Of a stretch of DNA of 64,000 bases, positions 27,709 to 37,004 are shown piece by piece. Positions within the stretch are counted from its first letter, which is position 1, and each line of letters opens with the position of its first letter. A program made the position numbers and the translations under genes. Under the pieces are notes generated by a model. That model did no database searches. It saw nothing but the letters and a program-made list of their open reading frames with translations, and was not told the DNA's origin. Source of the stretch: Leptospira abararensis (lineage in GTDB: Bacteria > Spirochaetota > Leptospiria > Leptospirales > Leptospiraceae); the NCBI RefSeq assembly GCF_016918735.1, contig NZ_JAFFPR010000050.1, positions 314,747 through 378,746 of the forward strand, read 5' to 3'.

Positions 27709-29118
27709 ATGCGAATTCGATTTTGGTTGTTCTTCATGATTTTGACTGCATGGCAGTGTAAAGTTTTGTCATTGAATAATCCTGCTGATGTTCGCTCAGA
27801 AGCATTTTGGGAAACGGAGCTCCTTCGTTGTATTTTGGGTGAAACAGATTGTTTCGAAATCCCTCAAGACAATCAAGGTCTTAAGGAATGGACAAGGTTA
27901 CTTGGCCAGGTTGGTTCTGTTCAGACATTTTCCTCCACTGCTGCTACAGACCGATTCGGTAACACTTATATTTCTGGAACAACAATTGGTTCCATCGGGG
28001 GACAGCCCAAGGTATCACCTGGATTAAACAATGACCTCTTCGTTGCGAAATATGATAGTAATGGAAACCTGCTTTGGGTTCGACAGATGGGAAGTACCAT
28101 TGCCTCTTCGAGTTTCGTAGAACAAATGCATATCGATGTCTTTGGGGATATATATATTGTTGGATCCTCTGCAGGACCCTTTAATGAACTTTCTGCAGTT
28201 GGTGCTGGGAGTATTCTAATTAAACTCAGTAGTTCAGGAACAGTAATATGGACACGAATTTTTCCTACAGGTAGTGAAACATTAGGATACGGAGTTACTT
28301 CCGATGGAGAAGGGAATGTCTACATTACGGGAAACACCGAAGAAACCAATATTAATGGAGAGGTAGCTGCCGGTGGAAGAAATACTATCCTATTTAAATA
28401 CAATCGTTTCGGAGATTATGTTTGGACGAGACTCATCGATAATGGGGGTGCAAGCTCTTATGGACAGCAAGTTCAATATGATCCTTATTCTAAAAATATT
28501 TTTCTAGTAGGGCAAGTGGGTGCAGCTGCAACATTTTTGGGGAATACACTTCCTGGTGGATCAACAGATTCCTATTTAGTTTCTTTTCATACCAGCGGTG
28601 TTGCCCAATGGGTTCGATTTCTAGGTGTTTCTGGGGCATCAACAAGTATAAAGTCCATATCCGTTGATAAAAAAGGCTCCATCTATGTTACAGGATCAAC
28701 AAACAGTAATTTAGATGGACAAATAAAAGCAGGCACAACGGTCCAAGTTCTTGTTAAATATAGTGTAACGGGTGATAAACTTTGGACTCGTCTTTTGGGA
28801 GCTGGTGGTGCGACTGATACTACCGGGAATGGTATTTATGCTGATAATGCATCACATGTTTATATAGTTGGGAATACCAATGGTAACTTGGGTGGATCTA
28901 CTCTCAATGGACTTCAGGATGTTTATTTATCGAAATATGATGCAGAGGGAAGTTTGGTATGGGCTCGTATGTCTGGCGTTAGTGGGTCTACTACGGATGG
29001 GAGAGGAATTTCTTCAAACAAATATGGAACTCTTTATATTACCGGCTCAACCGATGGAAGTATTGATGGCCAAACGAAACAGGGAACATTTGATGCCTAT
29101 ATTATGAAATATAACTAA
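27709..29118 (+). CDS. SBBP-repeat beta-propeller lipoprotein
   Basis: About 470 residues. A lipoprotein signal (MRIRFWLFFMILTAWQCKVL) has its Cys near residue 18. After a short N-terminal region come seven or so SBBP-type repeats of about 50 residues with recurring elements such as DRFGNTYISGTT, NDLFVAKYDSNGNLLWVRQMG and VYITGNTE; they fold as a beta propeller on the cell surface. AGGGA lies seven bases before ATG 27709. The reading frame begins within queC, but that part is not lipoprotein-like. Same strand as queC, 50 bases after it, yet probably not functionally linked. Confidence 0.85.
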   Translation: MRIRFWLFFMILTAWQCKVLSLNNPADVRSEAFWETELLRCILGETDCFEIPQDNQGLKEWTRLLGQVGSVQTFSSTAATDRFGNTYISGTTIGSIGGQPKVSPGLNNDLFVAKYDSNGNLLWVRQMGSTIASSSFVEQMHIDVFGDIYIVGSSAGPFNELSAVGAGSILIKLSSSGTVIWTRIFPTGSETLGYGVTSDGEGNVYITGNTEETNINGEVAAGGRNTILFKYNRFGDYVWTRLIDNGGASSYGQQVQYDPYSKNIFLVGQVGAAATFLGNTLPGGSTDSYLVSFHTSGVAQWVRFLGVSGASTSIKSISVDKKGSIYVTGSTNSNLDGQIKAGTTVQVLVKYSVTGDKLWTRLLGAGGATDTTGNGIYADNASHVYIVGNTNGNLGGSTLNGLQDVYLSKYDAEGSLVWARMSGVSGSTTDGRGISSNKYGTLYITGSTDGSIDGQTKQGTFDAYIMKYN

Positions 29119-29165
29119 GGCTAAAAAGGTCAAAAAGAGGGATATAGGGCCAATCGTTATTTTAG

Positions 29166-29246
29166 ATTTGCATCACTTGGAAGTGCAAATTTTCGCTGTG
29201 GTACAGTTGAAACTGTGGTTTTGATTCTTATTTTGAATTAAGAATC
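29166..29246 (+). terminator. Cluster of three hairpins before pntAB
   Basis: The 244-base gap after the SBBP gene holds three stem-loops: 29166-29190 (ATTTGCA and CTT pairing with AAGTGCAAAT, small bulge, then TTTT), 29203-29216 (ACAGTT-GA-AACTGT), and 29223-29246 (GATTCTTA-8 bases-TAAGAATC). The first has the shape of an intrinsic terminator for the SBBP gene. The rest of the gap shows no gene. Confidence 0.5.
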
Positions 29247-29362
29247 GCATTCATTACCTTGGAAATCAGGTTCAATGACTAGGATCAGGGCCCCAGTTTG
29301 CGTAAAATTCCTGAAAATTTTGTTTCCAAAATGGCCAATTTTTCCATAACTACTACTAGTTT

Positions 29363-29653
29363 ATGGAAATATTTGTTACAGCCGTCACGATTTTCGTCCT
29401 AGCGATCTTCGTGGGATTTGAAATCATCACAAAAATCCCTCCCATCCTCCACACCCCACTTATGTCGGGTTCTAACGCCATTTCCGGCATTACCTTGATT
29501 GGGGCGCTTTATGCGGCCGGAATCCAGGAAAGTAACATCACCAAAATTTTGGGATTACTCTCTGTTATTTTTGCTACGGTCAACGTAGTGGGTGGGTTTC
29601 TCGTAACACACCGAATGCTCGGAATGTTTAAGAAAAAGGATACACCAAAATAA
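29363..29653 (+). CDS. pntAB: NAD(P) transhydrogenase alpha subunit, membrane part
   Basis: 96 residues corresponding to the four-helix dII part that follows the NAD-binding domain in E. coli PntA: LTIFVLAIFVGFEII-like helix, the GSNAISGITLIGAL loop, VNVVGGFLVTHRML. In split systems this is PntAB or PntA2. It is joined to pntB by a one-base TAATG overlap. The NAD(H)-binding subunit PntAA is not upstream or anywhere in this window. ATG 29363 has only a weak ribosome site. Confidence 0.9.
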   Translation: MEIFVTAVTIFVLAIFVGFEIITKIPPILHTPLMSGSNAISGITLIGALYAAGIQESNITKILGLLSVIFATVNVVGGFLVTHRMLGMFKKKDTPK

Positions 29654-31050
29654 TGGAACTAGTCAGCATTCTTAATCTTTCTTATCTTGTTGCTTCCATT
29701 CTTTTTATTGTTGGGATCAAACAACTAGCTCATCCAAAAACGGCATCACGAGGAAACTTACTCGGTGCCTTGGGTATGTTCATAGCCGTTGTCGCCACAC
29801 TTTTTGACCAAGCCATCTTAACTTATGATTGGATCATTGTTGGTGTTCTTATTGGATCTGTGATTGGTATCATCTTAGCGATAAAAATCCAGATGACCGC
29901 TATGCCTCAACTTGTGGCTGTTCTCAATGGATTTGGTGGGATTGCTTCTGTTTTTGTAGCAGGTGCCGCATTACAACTTTCCATTCCTAAATATGCATTT
30001 GCAGTTAATTACCAAGAAATTGTTTCGATTGTTTTCTCTGCCATTGTTGGTGGAATTACTTTCTCTGGAAGTTTCATCGCCTTCGGTAAGTTACAAGGTT
30101 TTATTACAGAAAAAGCTGTCCGTTATCCTGGTGACCAACTTGTCAAAATTCTAGTTGGACTTACTGCTGTGGGACTTGGTGTTTACGGATGTTTAGAACC
30201 TACAGATGAATCCATTTATTGGATCTTAAGTGGCGTGAGTTTACTTCTCGGTATCTTCCTTGTGATCCCGATTGGTGGAGCCGACATGCCTGTCGTAATA
30301 TCCCTTCTCAACTCCTATTCTGGTATCGCTGCTTCAGCAACAGGATTTGTTCTTAACAACAATGTTCTTATTATTTCAGGATCCCTTGTGGGTGCCTCTG
30401 GAATCATTCTAACACAAATCATGTGTAAAGCGATGAATCGTAGTTTGACGAATGTTTTATTCGGTGGATTCGGGGCTGTCGCTACAGAAATGAAGGATGA
30501 TGGCGATTTTTACTCAGGTAAAGTTAAATCAACTAGTGCCGAAGAAGTGGCTATGCTCTTAGATGTTGCAAGAACTGTAGTGATTGTCCCTGGATACGGT
30601 ATGGCTGTAGCACAAGCGCAACATACAGTACGCGATTTATACCAACTTTTAACAGCTCGCGGTATCGATGTAACATTTGCAATCCATCCAGTGGCAGGAC
30701 GTATGCCTGGTCATATGAACGTATTACTTGCAGAAGCAGATATTCCTTATGATCGATTGAAAGAGATGGACGAGATCAATAGTACTTTCGAAAATGTTGA
30801 TGTTGTGATAGTCAATGGTGCGAATGATGTCACTAACCCACTTGCAAAAACAGATCCAAAATCACCGATCGCCGGTATGCCGATTTTGGATGTAGGAAAT
30901 GCAAAAACGGTAGTTGTGATTAAACGTTCCTTGAGTCCTGGATTTGCGGGAGTGCCTAACCCACTCTTCATCGCTGATAACTGTTTGATGTTGTTTGGTG
31001 ATGGTAAAAAAGCAACTCAAGAGATGATTGCAGCTTTAAAAGAATCTTAG
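29653..31050 (+). CDS. pntB: NAD(P) transhydrogenase beta subunit
   Basis: 465 residues, the usual PntB length. The N-terminal two thirds carry nine or so membrane helices; the C-terminal dIII domain binds NADP(H), with VIVPGYGMAVAQAQHTVRDL, HPVAGRMPGHMNVLLAEA and IVNGANDVTNP all present. It couples proton entry to hydride transfer from NADH to NADP+. Coupled to pntAB by overlapping stop and start. Confidence 0.96.
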   Translation: MELVSILNLSYLVASILFIVGIKQLAHPKTASRGNLLGALGMFIAVVATLFDQAILTYDWIIVGVLIGSVIGIILAIKIQMTAMPQLVAVLNGFGGIASVFVAGAALQLSIPKYAFAVNYQEIVSIVFSAIVGGITFSGSFIAFGKLQGFITEKAVRYPGDQLVKILVGLTAVGLGVYGCLEPTDESIYWILSGVSLLLGIFLVIPIGGADMPVVISLLNSYSGIAASATGFVLNNNVLIISGSLVGASGIILTQIMCKAMNRSLTNVLFGGFGAVATEMKDDGDFYSGKVKSTSAEEVAMLLDVARTVVIVPGYGMAVAQAQHTVRDLYQLLTARGIDVTFAIHPVAGRMPGHMNVLLAEADIPYDRLKEMDEINSTFENVDVVIVNGANDVTNPLAKTDPKSPIAGMPILDVGNAKTVVVIKRSLSPGFAGVPNPLFIADNCLMLFGDGKKATQEMIAALKES

Positions 31051-31061
31051 AGCCGGAAAAT

Positions 31062-31733
31062 ATGAAGAAACAAGTCTATATCGTTGATGACCACCCTCTT
31101 GTAGTAGATGCACTACAAAACTTAATTGCTAAATCCGAAGATTTAGAGTGCATCGGGAGTGCGGATAACATTGAAAAATCATTTAATGATATAGAAAAAT
31201 TGCAACCTAGTTTGGTCTTGATTGATATCCAACTCAAACAAAACCAAAATGGTTTGCAATTACTCAAACGCCTTCGAACCACTTTTCCAAATATCGCCGT
31301 CATCATTATCAGTATGTTGACGGATGATACCTTTGTAGATCGTGCCTTTAAATTAGGTGCGATGGGTTATGTATTCAAAGAAGACACGACCACACAAATT
31401 GTAGAAGCCATCCATACTGTCCTAAAAGGTGATTATTTTGTAAGTTCCTCGCAAGCCACTCGTTTGTTGGGTCACCTTTACAGAGCTTCCCAAAAAGACG
31501 AAAAGGATCCAATCGACAGACTTTCCAATCGCGAATTGGAAGTGTTTCTTATGATTGGCGAAGGAATGCCAGTAAAGGAAATTGCAGCCAATATGGGACT
31601 TGCTCCCTCTACGATTGAAACTTTACGCTCTCGGATCAAATCCAAACTCAGCATTACGGAAAACGAAAAACTCATCCGTGTGGCTGTAGAGTGGAAATAC
31701 ACCCAAGCTAAAACCGATATCGTCGTATCTTAA
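31062..31733 (+). CDS. NarL/FixJ-type response regulator
   Basis: 223 residues: a receiver domain with acidic pocket Asp9-Asp10, phospho-acceptor Asp55 in LVLIDIQL, Thr/Ser switch (IIISML) and Lys in VFKED; then a LuxR helix-turn-helix from about 155 (LSNRELEVFLMIGEGMPVKEIAANMGLAPSTIETL). It is a two-component output regulator. The sensor kinase is not next to it. It lies only 11 bases after pntB, so it may be co-transcribed with the transhydrogenase. Confidence 0.93.
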   Translation: MKKQVYIVDDHPLVVDALQNLIAKSEDLECIGSADNIEKSFNDIEKLQPSLVLIDIQLKQNQNGLQLLKRLRTTFPNIAVIIISMLTDDTFVDRAFKLGAMGYVFKEDTTTQIVEAIHTVLKGDYFVSSSQATRLLGHLYRASQKDEKDPIDRLSNRELEVFLMIGEGMPVKEIAANMGLAPSTIETLRSRIKSKLSITENEKLIRVAVEWKYTQAKTDIVVS

Positions 31734-31741
31734 TTCTTCAC

Positions 31742-31787
31742 AACTATATTTGAACACATGTGTCGATATTCGTATTCAAATATAGTT
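31742..31787. terminator. Perfect 13-bp inverted repeat between converging genes
   Basis: AACTATATTTGAA at 31742-31754 and TTCAAATATAGTT at 31775-31787 pair perfectly; the loop contains a nested ACACATGTGT palindrome (31754-31763). It lies between the response-regulator gene and the converging TPR gene and is a plausible two-way terminator, though its stem is AT-rich and no U-run follows. Confidence 0.6.
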
Positions 31788-31804
31788 AATTCAATAGAAG
31801 AAAA

Positions 31805-32818
31805 TTAATACCTAAGTTTAAAATAGTGATAAAGTAAATCTTTTCCCTCACGGGAAGAGAGTAACATTCTGTAAGCTTCGGCAATTTTCGATTCGTTTTG
31901 AGATTGTTTTTGGATGAAGTGAAAGAAGTCGTTAGCTCTTTCGTCATAACCTAAGTTCAAAAGTAAGTTCAAATAAAAACTTTGGTCGTACTCATCAGCA
32001 AACGGTGAGTAGGCGATCGGTCTTAATAGATTTTCGGCATCTCTCCATTTGCGAATTTCAAAATAACATCGTGCGTAAACTTTTTTCTCTCTCCATCCAA
32101 GAAGTCTCTGGTTTTTTAAATAGGTAAGAGATTTTTTAGGATCCTTTTCTGTAATATAAATCACACGGCCCATTAAGTGAGATGCCTGGATGTGTTTTGG
32201 GTCTTGTTCTAAAATGGTGACAAGTTCTGCTTTTGCTTTTTCCGTTTCATTCAATTCTAAATAAGTTTTTGCCAAAATAAACTTTGCTTCGTTGTAGTTT
32301 GCTTTGTATTCTAAAGATTTGTTTAAAGATAAAATCGCATTGTTATAATCTTTTAAAATATAATAAGCAAGTCCTAGATTGTAATGATAAAAAGGATTGT
32401 AAGGGGAAATTTGATTGGTTTCCATCCAAGTATTTTTTGCTTCGGACCAACTGTCTTCTTGTGCATAGATCATTCCGAGTAAAAAACTTGCGGCTTCATG
32501 ATTGGGTTCTTTTTTAAGAGCTTTGTTTAAACTTTCTTTTGCCTCTTGCCATTCCATCCGAGAATACAACAAACTTCCGTTTAAATAGTCATATTCAGGA
32601 TAAGGTTTATAAACTTCCGATTGGATTTTTTTCCATTCGGTATCAGCTAAAACAAATCTTCCATAACGAAGTGCATTGATAATAGTACGACTGACTTTTT
32701 CCAATTCAATTTTTGCATTGATTTCGATGGTTTCTTTGTCTTCTGTTTCTGAATAAACGGAGTTGTTAGATACAAAGAGAAGGAGTCCAAATATTAGAAT
32801 TTGAATTTTAGCTTTCAT
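31805..32818 (-). CDS. Periplasmic TPR-repeat protein
   Basis: 337 residues: a signal peptide (IQILIFGLLLFVSNNSVYSE) followed by about eight tetratricopeptide repeats, for example AASFLLGMIYAQEDSWSEAKN, FYHYNLGLAYYILKDYNNAI and NYNEAKFILAKTYLELNETEKA. TPR arrays bind proteins in envelope assembly. ATG 32818 lies inside the end of the SpsF/PseG-like gene (11-base overlap), so it is the last gene of that operon. Confidence 0.85.
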   Translation of the reverse strand: MKAKIQILIFGLLLFVSNNSVYSETEDKETIEINAKIELEKVSRTIINALRYGRFVLADTEWKKIQSEVYKPYPEYDYLNGSLLYSRMEWQEAKESLNKALKKEPNHEAASFLLGMIYAQEDSWSEAKNTWMETNQISPYNPFYHYNLGLAYYILKDYNNAILSLNKSLEYKANYNEAKFILAKTYLELNETEKAKAELVTILEQDPKHIQASHLMGRVIYITEKDPKKSLTYLKNQRLLGWREKKVYARCYFEIRKWRDAENLLRPIAYSPFADEYDQSFYLNLLLNLGYDERANDFFHFIQKQSQNESKIAEAYRMLLSSREGKDLLYHYFKLRY

Positions 32819-34418
32819 AAATTGATTCTAACCATTTCAAAATTTTTAAGTGAGCATCGCGAACTAATTTTATTTTTGAATGAGGAAAAGCAGTCGGAAA
32901 GTTTTGATTTTTTGATAAGGAAGATAGAGATCCTAAATAAGGAATTTCAAACTCTAATTCTGCAAATTTTCCTAGGGATTCGTGAATGGGTGTAATCCCT
33001 ACCAAACAAACTTTTTTCTTATTGGCAATCGACTCCATCATGGTTTGGCCAAAATAGGTCAGGACAAATTCAGAAGATTGAATTTCTTTTAAAAATTGGA
33101 AATAGGAAACTCGCGGAAGGTATTTGATGTTTCCTGCTGTTGCTGGAGTTCCTCCGATTCTGGTCACTGAATTTATGTTAGTTGAAGAGTTTCTATTGGT
33201 TTGGTTTAAAAACTGTAATAGATAAGTATCAATTTGTTCTGATTCTTTTTGATTGAGATATCCTGCATACACAAGCACACGACCTGGGACTTCGGTTTCC
33301 ATCCAATCTAATTCGGAGAGTGGGGAACTAAAATAGGAGATAGTCTCTTGATTAGTGTTTGGAGCTAATGGATTGGGTAAAAAGAGACTTGCATTGGATT
33401 CATTTGGTAGATGGTGGAGATTATCAATATAAAACTGGTGAGCCAAATCAAATTCGTTTTCCCGAACATCTAAAATATGGGGTAAGTTTGGCGAATTGGA
33501 ATCAGCTTTTGTAGAAAGTTCTACAATATATCCCTTTATTTCTAAAAACAACGATAGCGATTTACAACGTTCCCAGTGTCCACTCCCAAATAACGATGGT
33601 TCTGCGTAAACAATCCGAACTTTTTTTGACTCTTTGTTCAATTTGGGTAAGGGGAAAACCACTTGTTCTACAGAGGAATTTATCGAAAAAAAATCAGGTT
33701 TGTCTTTTGTTAGTTGGATGACTTCCTTGGCTCCAAAAAAAGGATCTATTGTTCCTAATTCTTTCCAAAGTTGACAAACGAGCTCATAATCTTTTGATTC
33801 ATCTACTGTGATACGGAGAGAATTTAGGCTAATATCTGTTAAATGACTGAGATGAGGTGGATGAAGTCTATATTGTTTGTGGATTTCTGGATGTTCTTTG
33901 ATATGGAGGGAAACATGTTCCCTATGTCTTTCATGGGTTTGGCCTTCAGTTTCATACAGTAAAGACTCTTGTGAAAAACACTCAACACCCATCCCGAGCG
34001 GTAGGTCTACCATAGAAAGGCTATAATGAGAGTCGCTGATTGTGGCTATAGCTTCATACAAGTAGCGAATGGATTCTAAATCAATATATGGATTATCGCC
34101 TGTTAAACGAAATATATGTTTGGCGTTAAACATACGACTTGCTTTGCGAAAGCGGTCCCGCACATCCTTCTCAGATCCAACAAAGAATTGGTAGTTCCTA
34201 AGATTTAAAAAATCGATAAGTTCGCTATCACCTTCAGGAACTAAAAATACAATTTGTCCTTTTGGAAAGACGGTAGAAAGTCGGTTGTGGATGTGGTCCA
34301 GGACGGATGTATTTGATTCCTCAGGGATGGATTTTAGAATTTTTTTCGGAAGTCGCGTGGATCCTAGTCTTGCCTGAATGAAGGCAAAACAATCACGCGT
34401 TGAAAGTATACCACTCAT
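32808..34418 (-). CDS. SpsF-like cytidylyltransferase fused to a PseG/SpsG-like domain
   Basis: About 536 residues. Residues about 10-240 are an SpsF-type nucleotidyltransferase (FIQARLGSTRLPKKIL, RLTGDNPYIDLESI, LRITVDESKDYELV). From about 270 a second domain begins like PseG/SpsG UDP-sugar hydrolases (KVRIVYAEPSLFGSGHWERCKSL) and ends with SEFVLTYFGQTMMESIANKKKVCLVG, a nucleotide-sugar site. Such enzymes build activated nonulosonic or coat sugars. Start ATG 34418 (GTG 34421 possible) lies inside the end of the SPASM gene, implying tight coupling. Confidence 0.8.
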   Translation of the reverse strand: MSGILSTRDCFAFIQARLGSTRLPKKILKSIPEESNTSVLDHIHNRLSTVFPKGQIVFLVPEGDSELIDFLNLRNYQFFVGSEKDVRDRFRKASRMFNAKHIFRLTGDNPYIDLESIRYLYEAIATISDSHYSLSMVDLPLGMGVECFSQESLLYETEGQTHERHREHVSLHIKEHPEIHKQYRLHPPHLSHLTDISLNSLRITVDESKDYELVCQLWKELGTIDPFFGAKEVIQLTKDKPDFFSINSSVEQVVFPLPKLNKESKKVRIVYAEPSLFGSGHWERCKSLSLFLEIKGYIVELSTKADSNSPNLPHILDVRENEFDLAHQFYIDNLHHLPNESNASLFLPNPLAPNTNQETISYFSSPLSELDWMETEVPGRVLVYAGYLNQKESEQIDTYLLQFLNQTNRNSSTNINSVTRIGGTPATAGNIKYLPRVSYFQFLKEIQSSEFVLTYFGQTMMESIANKKKVCLVGITPIHESLGKFAELEFEIPYLGSLSSLSKNQNFPTAFPHSKIKLVRDAHLKILKWLESIYES

Positions 34419-35940
34419 CACAATTCAAACAAGGAGCGGGAATTCTTTGATGTTCCCCATTAAAACTAAATTTAAAAAAATCTAGCCCCTTTCGCCAAAT
34501 ATCTTTTAAAGATTCTGAATATAAATTTCCAATCACTTCCGTTTGATTTTGTTTGCAAATGGATACATTCCCATCAACAGATACAGATAAATCACGAACT
34601 AAATGCCAACAATAGTCTCTGTGGATCGGAGTGAGATCACTTACCCTACGTTCGGGAAGTTTGTTAGCAAAGGTATTGTATTTTTGTAAGATGATGTTGA
34701 TTCCTTTTTTCTCAAAGAAAGTAAAATACGGATCAATCTCTTCTTCCACTTCTTTCATTTTGATCATTTGAACGTGCAATGATCTGCTTGGGAGAATTTC
34801 TGAAAGTAAATCGATTGTCTTTAAAACATTTTCTAGTTCCGCTTTTCCATATAAGGATTTGTAAACTTCTGGTTTCAGAGTAGTAACATTTACAATGATA
34901 CAAAGTTTTTCTTTCTGAAGAGGGTCCAAACTATTTATGAGAGAAAATAGCGATTCCGTATTTGTATAAAGTGCGGTTTCAATAATGAGTTCTGTTAGAA
35001 CTTCAAGTTTTAAGATTTCTTTTACTAAAGATTTAAATTCAGGATGGAGGAGGGGTTCTCCATTTCCGCAAAGGCTAATGGTTATGGGGGAGGTGACCTC
35101 TGTGTTGAGTTTGGCAATGGTTTTTTTCACATCCTCTAAAGAAACGAAACTTCCATCATTTGTGGTATCAACAAACTCACGCGGACAAAATGTACATTTG
35201 AGTTCACAACCTTTATAAATTTCCCATTCCAAATAGGAGGGAGCACTTCGAAATAATTCCGGATTTTCCTTCAGTTTAGAGAGTAGATCCTCGTATCTTA
35301 GTTCTCCCAGAGATAACAATCCTTGGATCAGAGTGAAGGAACGAGTGGAGGCTAAACGGAAGTCGAGTCGCAATTGGCGTAGGTCCGGTGCTTGAAAAAA
35401 AATATCTACATCATATTGATTAATATTCTTTAAAAAAAACGAATGAACATCTGTTGTCAATGTGTCCGGCAAGGAAGTGAGAAATTCTCGTGTAATGATG
35501 GCAGGTGTGAGTCCCGGAGGTAAATTTTCCGAATACGAATACTGACTAAAAAAATTCTTATGACGAACCCATGCTTTTTCTGTTAGGTGAGTGTCAAGTA
35601 AGGGAGCTATACCTGTAAAATAAAGAAAACAAACTTCGTCCCAATCTGGATCTTTGAATTTAGATTCTGGTAAAAGTTTTCCTACTTTGAGTAAGAATTC
35701 ATGTTCTTTGGAAACATCTTCATGGAGTTTGAGTTTGTCTTTTAATGAACTGGAATTGATTTTTTCAGCAAGTGCAGCGTTTGTATTGGTATGAATTTGT
35801 ATTCCGGGAAATACATTGATCAATCTACGAAGAAACTCTTCCCACAATTCCGCTTTAAAGTTTTGATTTAAAAACTGAATTGATTGGGAGTCCAAATAGA
35901 CTACCGCAAAACTAGGGTTATAGTCCTTTCGGTTCATCAT
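34393..35940 (-). CDS. Spirochaete-type radical SAM/SPASM protein
   Basis: 515 residues. An N-terminal region of about 235 residues without clear homology precedes a radical-SAM domain: CX3CX2C as Cys245, Cys249, Cys252 (GCELKCTFCPRE), GNGEPLLHPEF (GGE-like). A SPASM tail holds further Cys ligands (DYCWHL, VSICKQN, CLNCDEW) for auxiliary Fe-S clusters. Architecture matches the family called spiro-SPASM, found in spirochaetes beside SpsF-like genes. It probably modifies a peptide or sugar carrier; the substrate is unknown. Its ATG overlaps the stop of the PPIase-like gene (ATGA). Confidence 0.83.
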   Translation of the reverse strand: MMNRKDYNPSFAVVYLDSQSIQFLNQNFKAELWEEFLRRLINVFPGIQIHTNTNAALAEKINSSSLKDKLKLHEDVSKEHEFLLKVGKLLPESKFKDPDWDEVCFLYFTGIAPLLDTHLTEKAWVRHKNFFSQYSYSENLPPGLTPAIITREFLTSLPDTLTTDVHSFFLKNINQYDVDIFFQAPDLRQLRLDFRLASTRSFTLIQGLLSLGELRYEDLLSKLKENPELFRSAPSYLEWEIYKGCELKCTFCPREFVDTTNDGSFVSLEDVKKTIAKLNTEVTSPITISLCGNGEPLLHPEFKSLVKEILKLEVLTELIIETALYTNTESLFSLINSLDPLQKEKLCIIVNVTTLKPEVYKSLYGKAELENVLKTIDLLSEILPSRSLHVQMIKMKEVEEEIDPYFTFFEKKGINIILQKYNTFANKLPERRVSDLTPIHRDYCWHLVRDLSVSVDGNVSICKQNQTEVIGNLYSESLKDIWRKGLDFFKFSFNGEHQRIPAPCLNCDEWYTFNA

Positions 35941-36974
35941 CAGTCTAGGTTGTATTTTTCTTCCGGGTTACTGATGTTGTGTTCTTTGATGTAAATGGGA
36001 TCAAAGATCGAAATAGAAGTATTTTTACGCGTATTGGTAACCCATTCTTCAAAAGAGGTTTGTTCCTTTTCTCTGAATAAAAAACCTTGGATTCCTTTTC
36101 TGACAGCATCCAAAGGTGTGGGTCTCATTCCTTCAATATAAACTAAACAATAACGTTTGCGATCATCTCGAAAAACTTCAGAAATTTTTCCAGGACCACC
36201 TACTTGAGATAATATGGAGGCAGTGGTTGGATGTGTTTTAAATAATTCAAAAGTGGGAACCCAGTTGACCAAACCTCCGTTCAAACGATATCGCGATTCA
36301 TTTCTAGGGCCAGACGCAACTAGTTTAAAGAAGGATGGGTCTTTTAAAGATTTGTTTTTTATTTCAGTGAGTTCGTTAAAAACTCGAGTCTCCTCATCGA
36401 TGGATGTATTTGATGGTGATAAAACTATTTCTCGAAATTTAAATTCGGATCCCACCTTCGCCTTGTTTTTGTTATACCATGCTTGGATTTCTTGTTCTGA
36501 AGGGAGAGGGGGACTTACCTTAATTTGTAAGAGTTGGCCTTTTTTAATTTGGTAAGGTAAATCTTCCAACCAAACATCATAGGGTAAATTAAATTGGGTT
36601 TGGACTGCTTTTTTAAATTGTTCAAGATCGCTGATCCCCTGCGCTTCCATCCGTTTTTGGATTTCTGCTTCGATCCGTTTTTCATTGACTTGAATGGATT
36701 CTTCATCGGCAACATTGTCCACCACAGCTCGATCAATTAAAAAATCGATGACCTGGGCGTGAAGGGATCCTTTTTTGCGATAGTTTGGAAAGAATCGGGA
36801 AAGGTTTTTATAACGTTCGATTCCTTCTTCATAATCCAAAGTAGAAATGGATTTGGGGCCAACAATCGCCATAACCGCATTTAAAGATTCGTAGGAATTT
36901 AAACTCTGGTTAGGGGCAAATAATAGGCTTAAGACAAGAACCGGTGCAAAAAATAAAACGAAAACTCGAGACAT
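35940..36974 (-). CDS. SurA-like chaperone / peptidyl-prolyl isomerase
   Basis: About 344 residues from ATG 36974 (MSRVFVLFF), which has GAAGGA just upstream; an ATG six codons earlier would include the ribosome site inside the gene. A signal peptide ends near NQSLNS. SurA-N helices follow (VIDFLIDRAVVDNVADEESI, RIEAEIQKRMEAQGI), then one parvulin-like rotamase domain (KFREIVLSPS, LNGGLVNWVP). It escorts outer-membrane proteins in the periplasm. It lies 30 bases after lysC and overlaps the SPASM gene. Confidence 0.8.
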   Translation of the reverse strand: MSRVFVLFFAPVLVLSLLFAPNQSLNSYESLNAVMAIVGPKSISTLDYEEGIERYKNLSRFFPNYRKKGSLHAQVIDFLIDRAVVDNVADEESIQVNEKRIEAEIQKRMEAQGISDLEQFKKAVQTQFNLPYDVWLEDLPYQIKKGQLLQIKVSPPLPSEQEIQAWYNKNKAKVGSEFKFREIVLSPSNTSIDEETRVFNELTEIKNKSLKDPSFFKLVASGPRNESRYRLNGGLVNWVPTFELFKTHPTTASILSQVGGPGKISEVFRDDRKRYCLVYIEGMRPTPLDAVRKGIQGFLFREKEQTSFEEWVTNTRKNTSISIFDPIYIKEHNISNPEEKYNLD

Positions 36975-37004
36975 TCGTGATCCTTCTTGCATACGGTCGT
37001 AAAC

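Noticed and set aside
27598..29118. CRISPR-like periodicity in the SBBP gene
   Set aside because: The repeats are protein-level SBBP blades of about 150 bases in an open frame, not short direct repeats with spacers.
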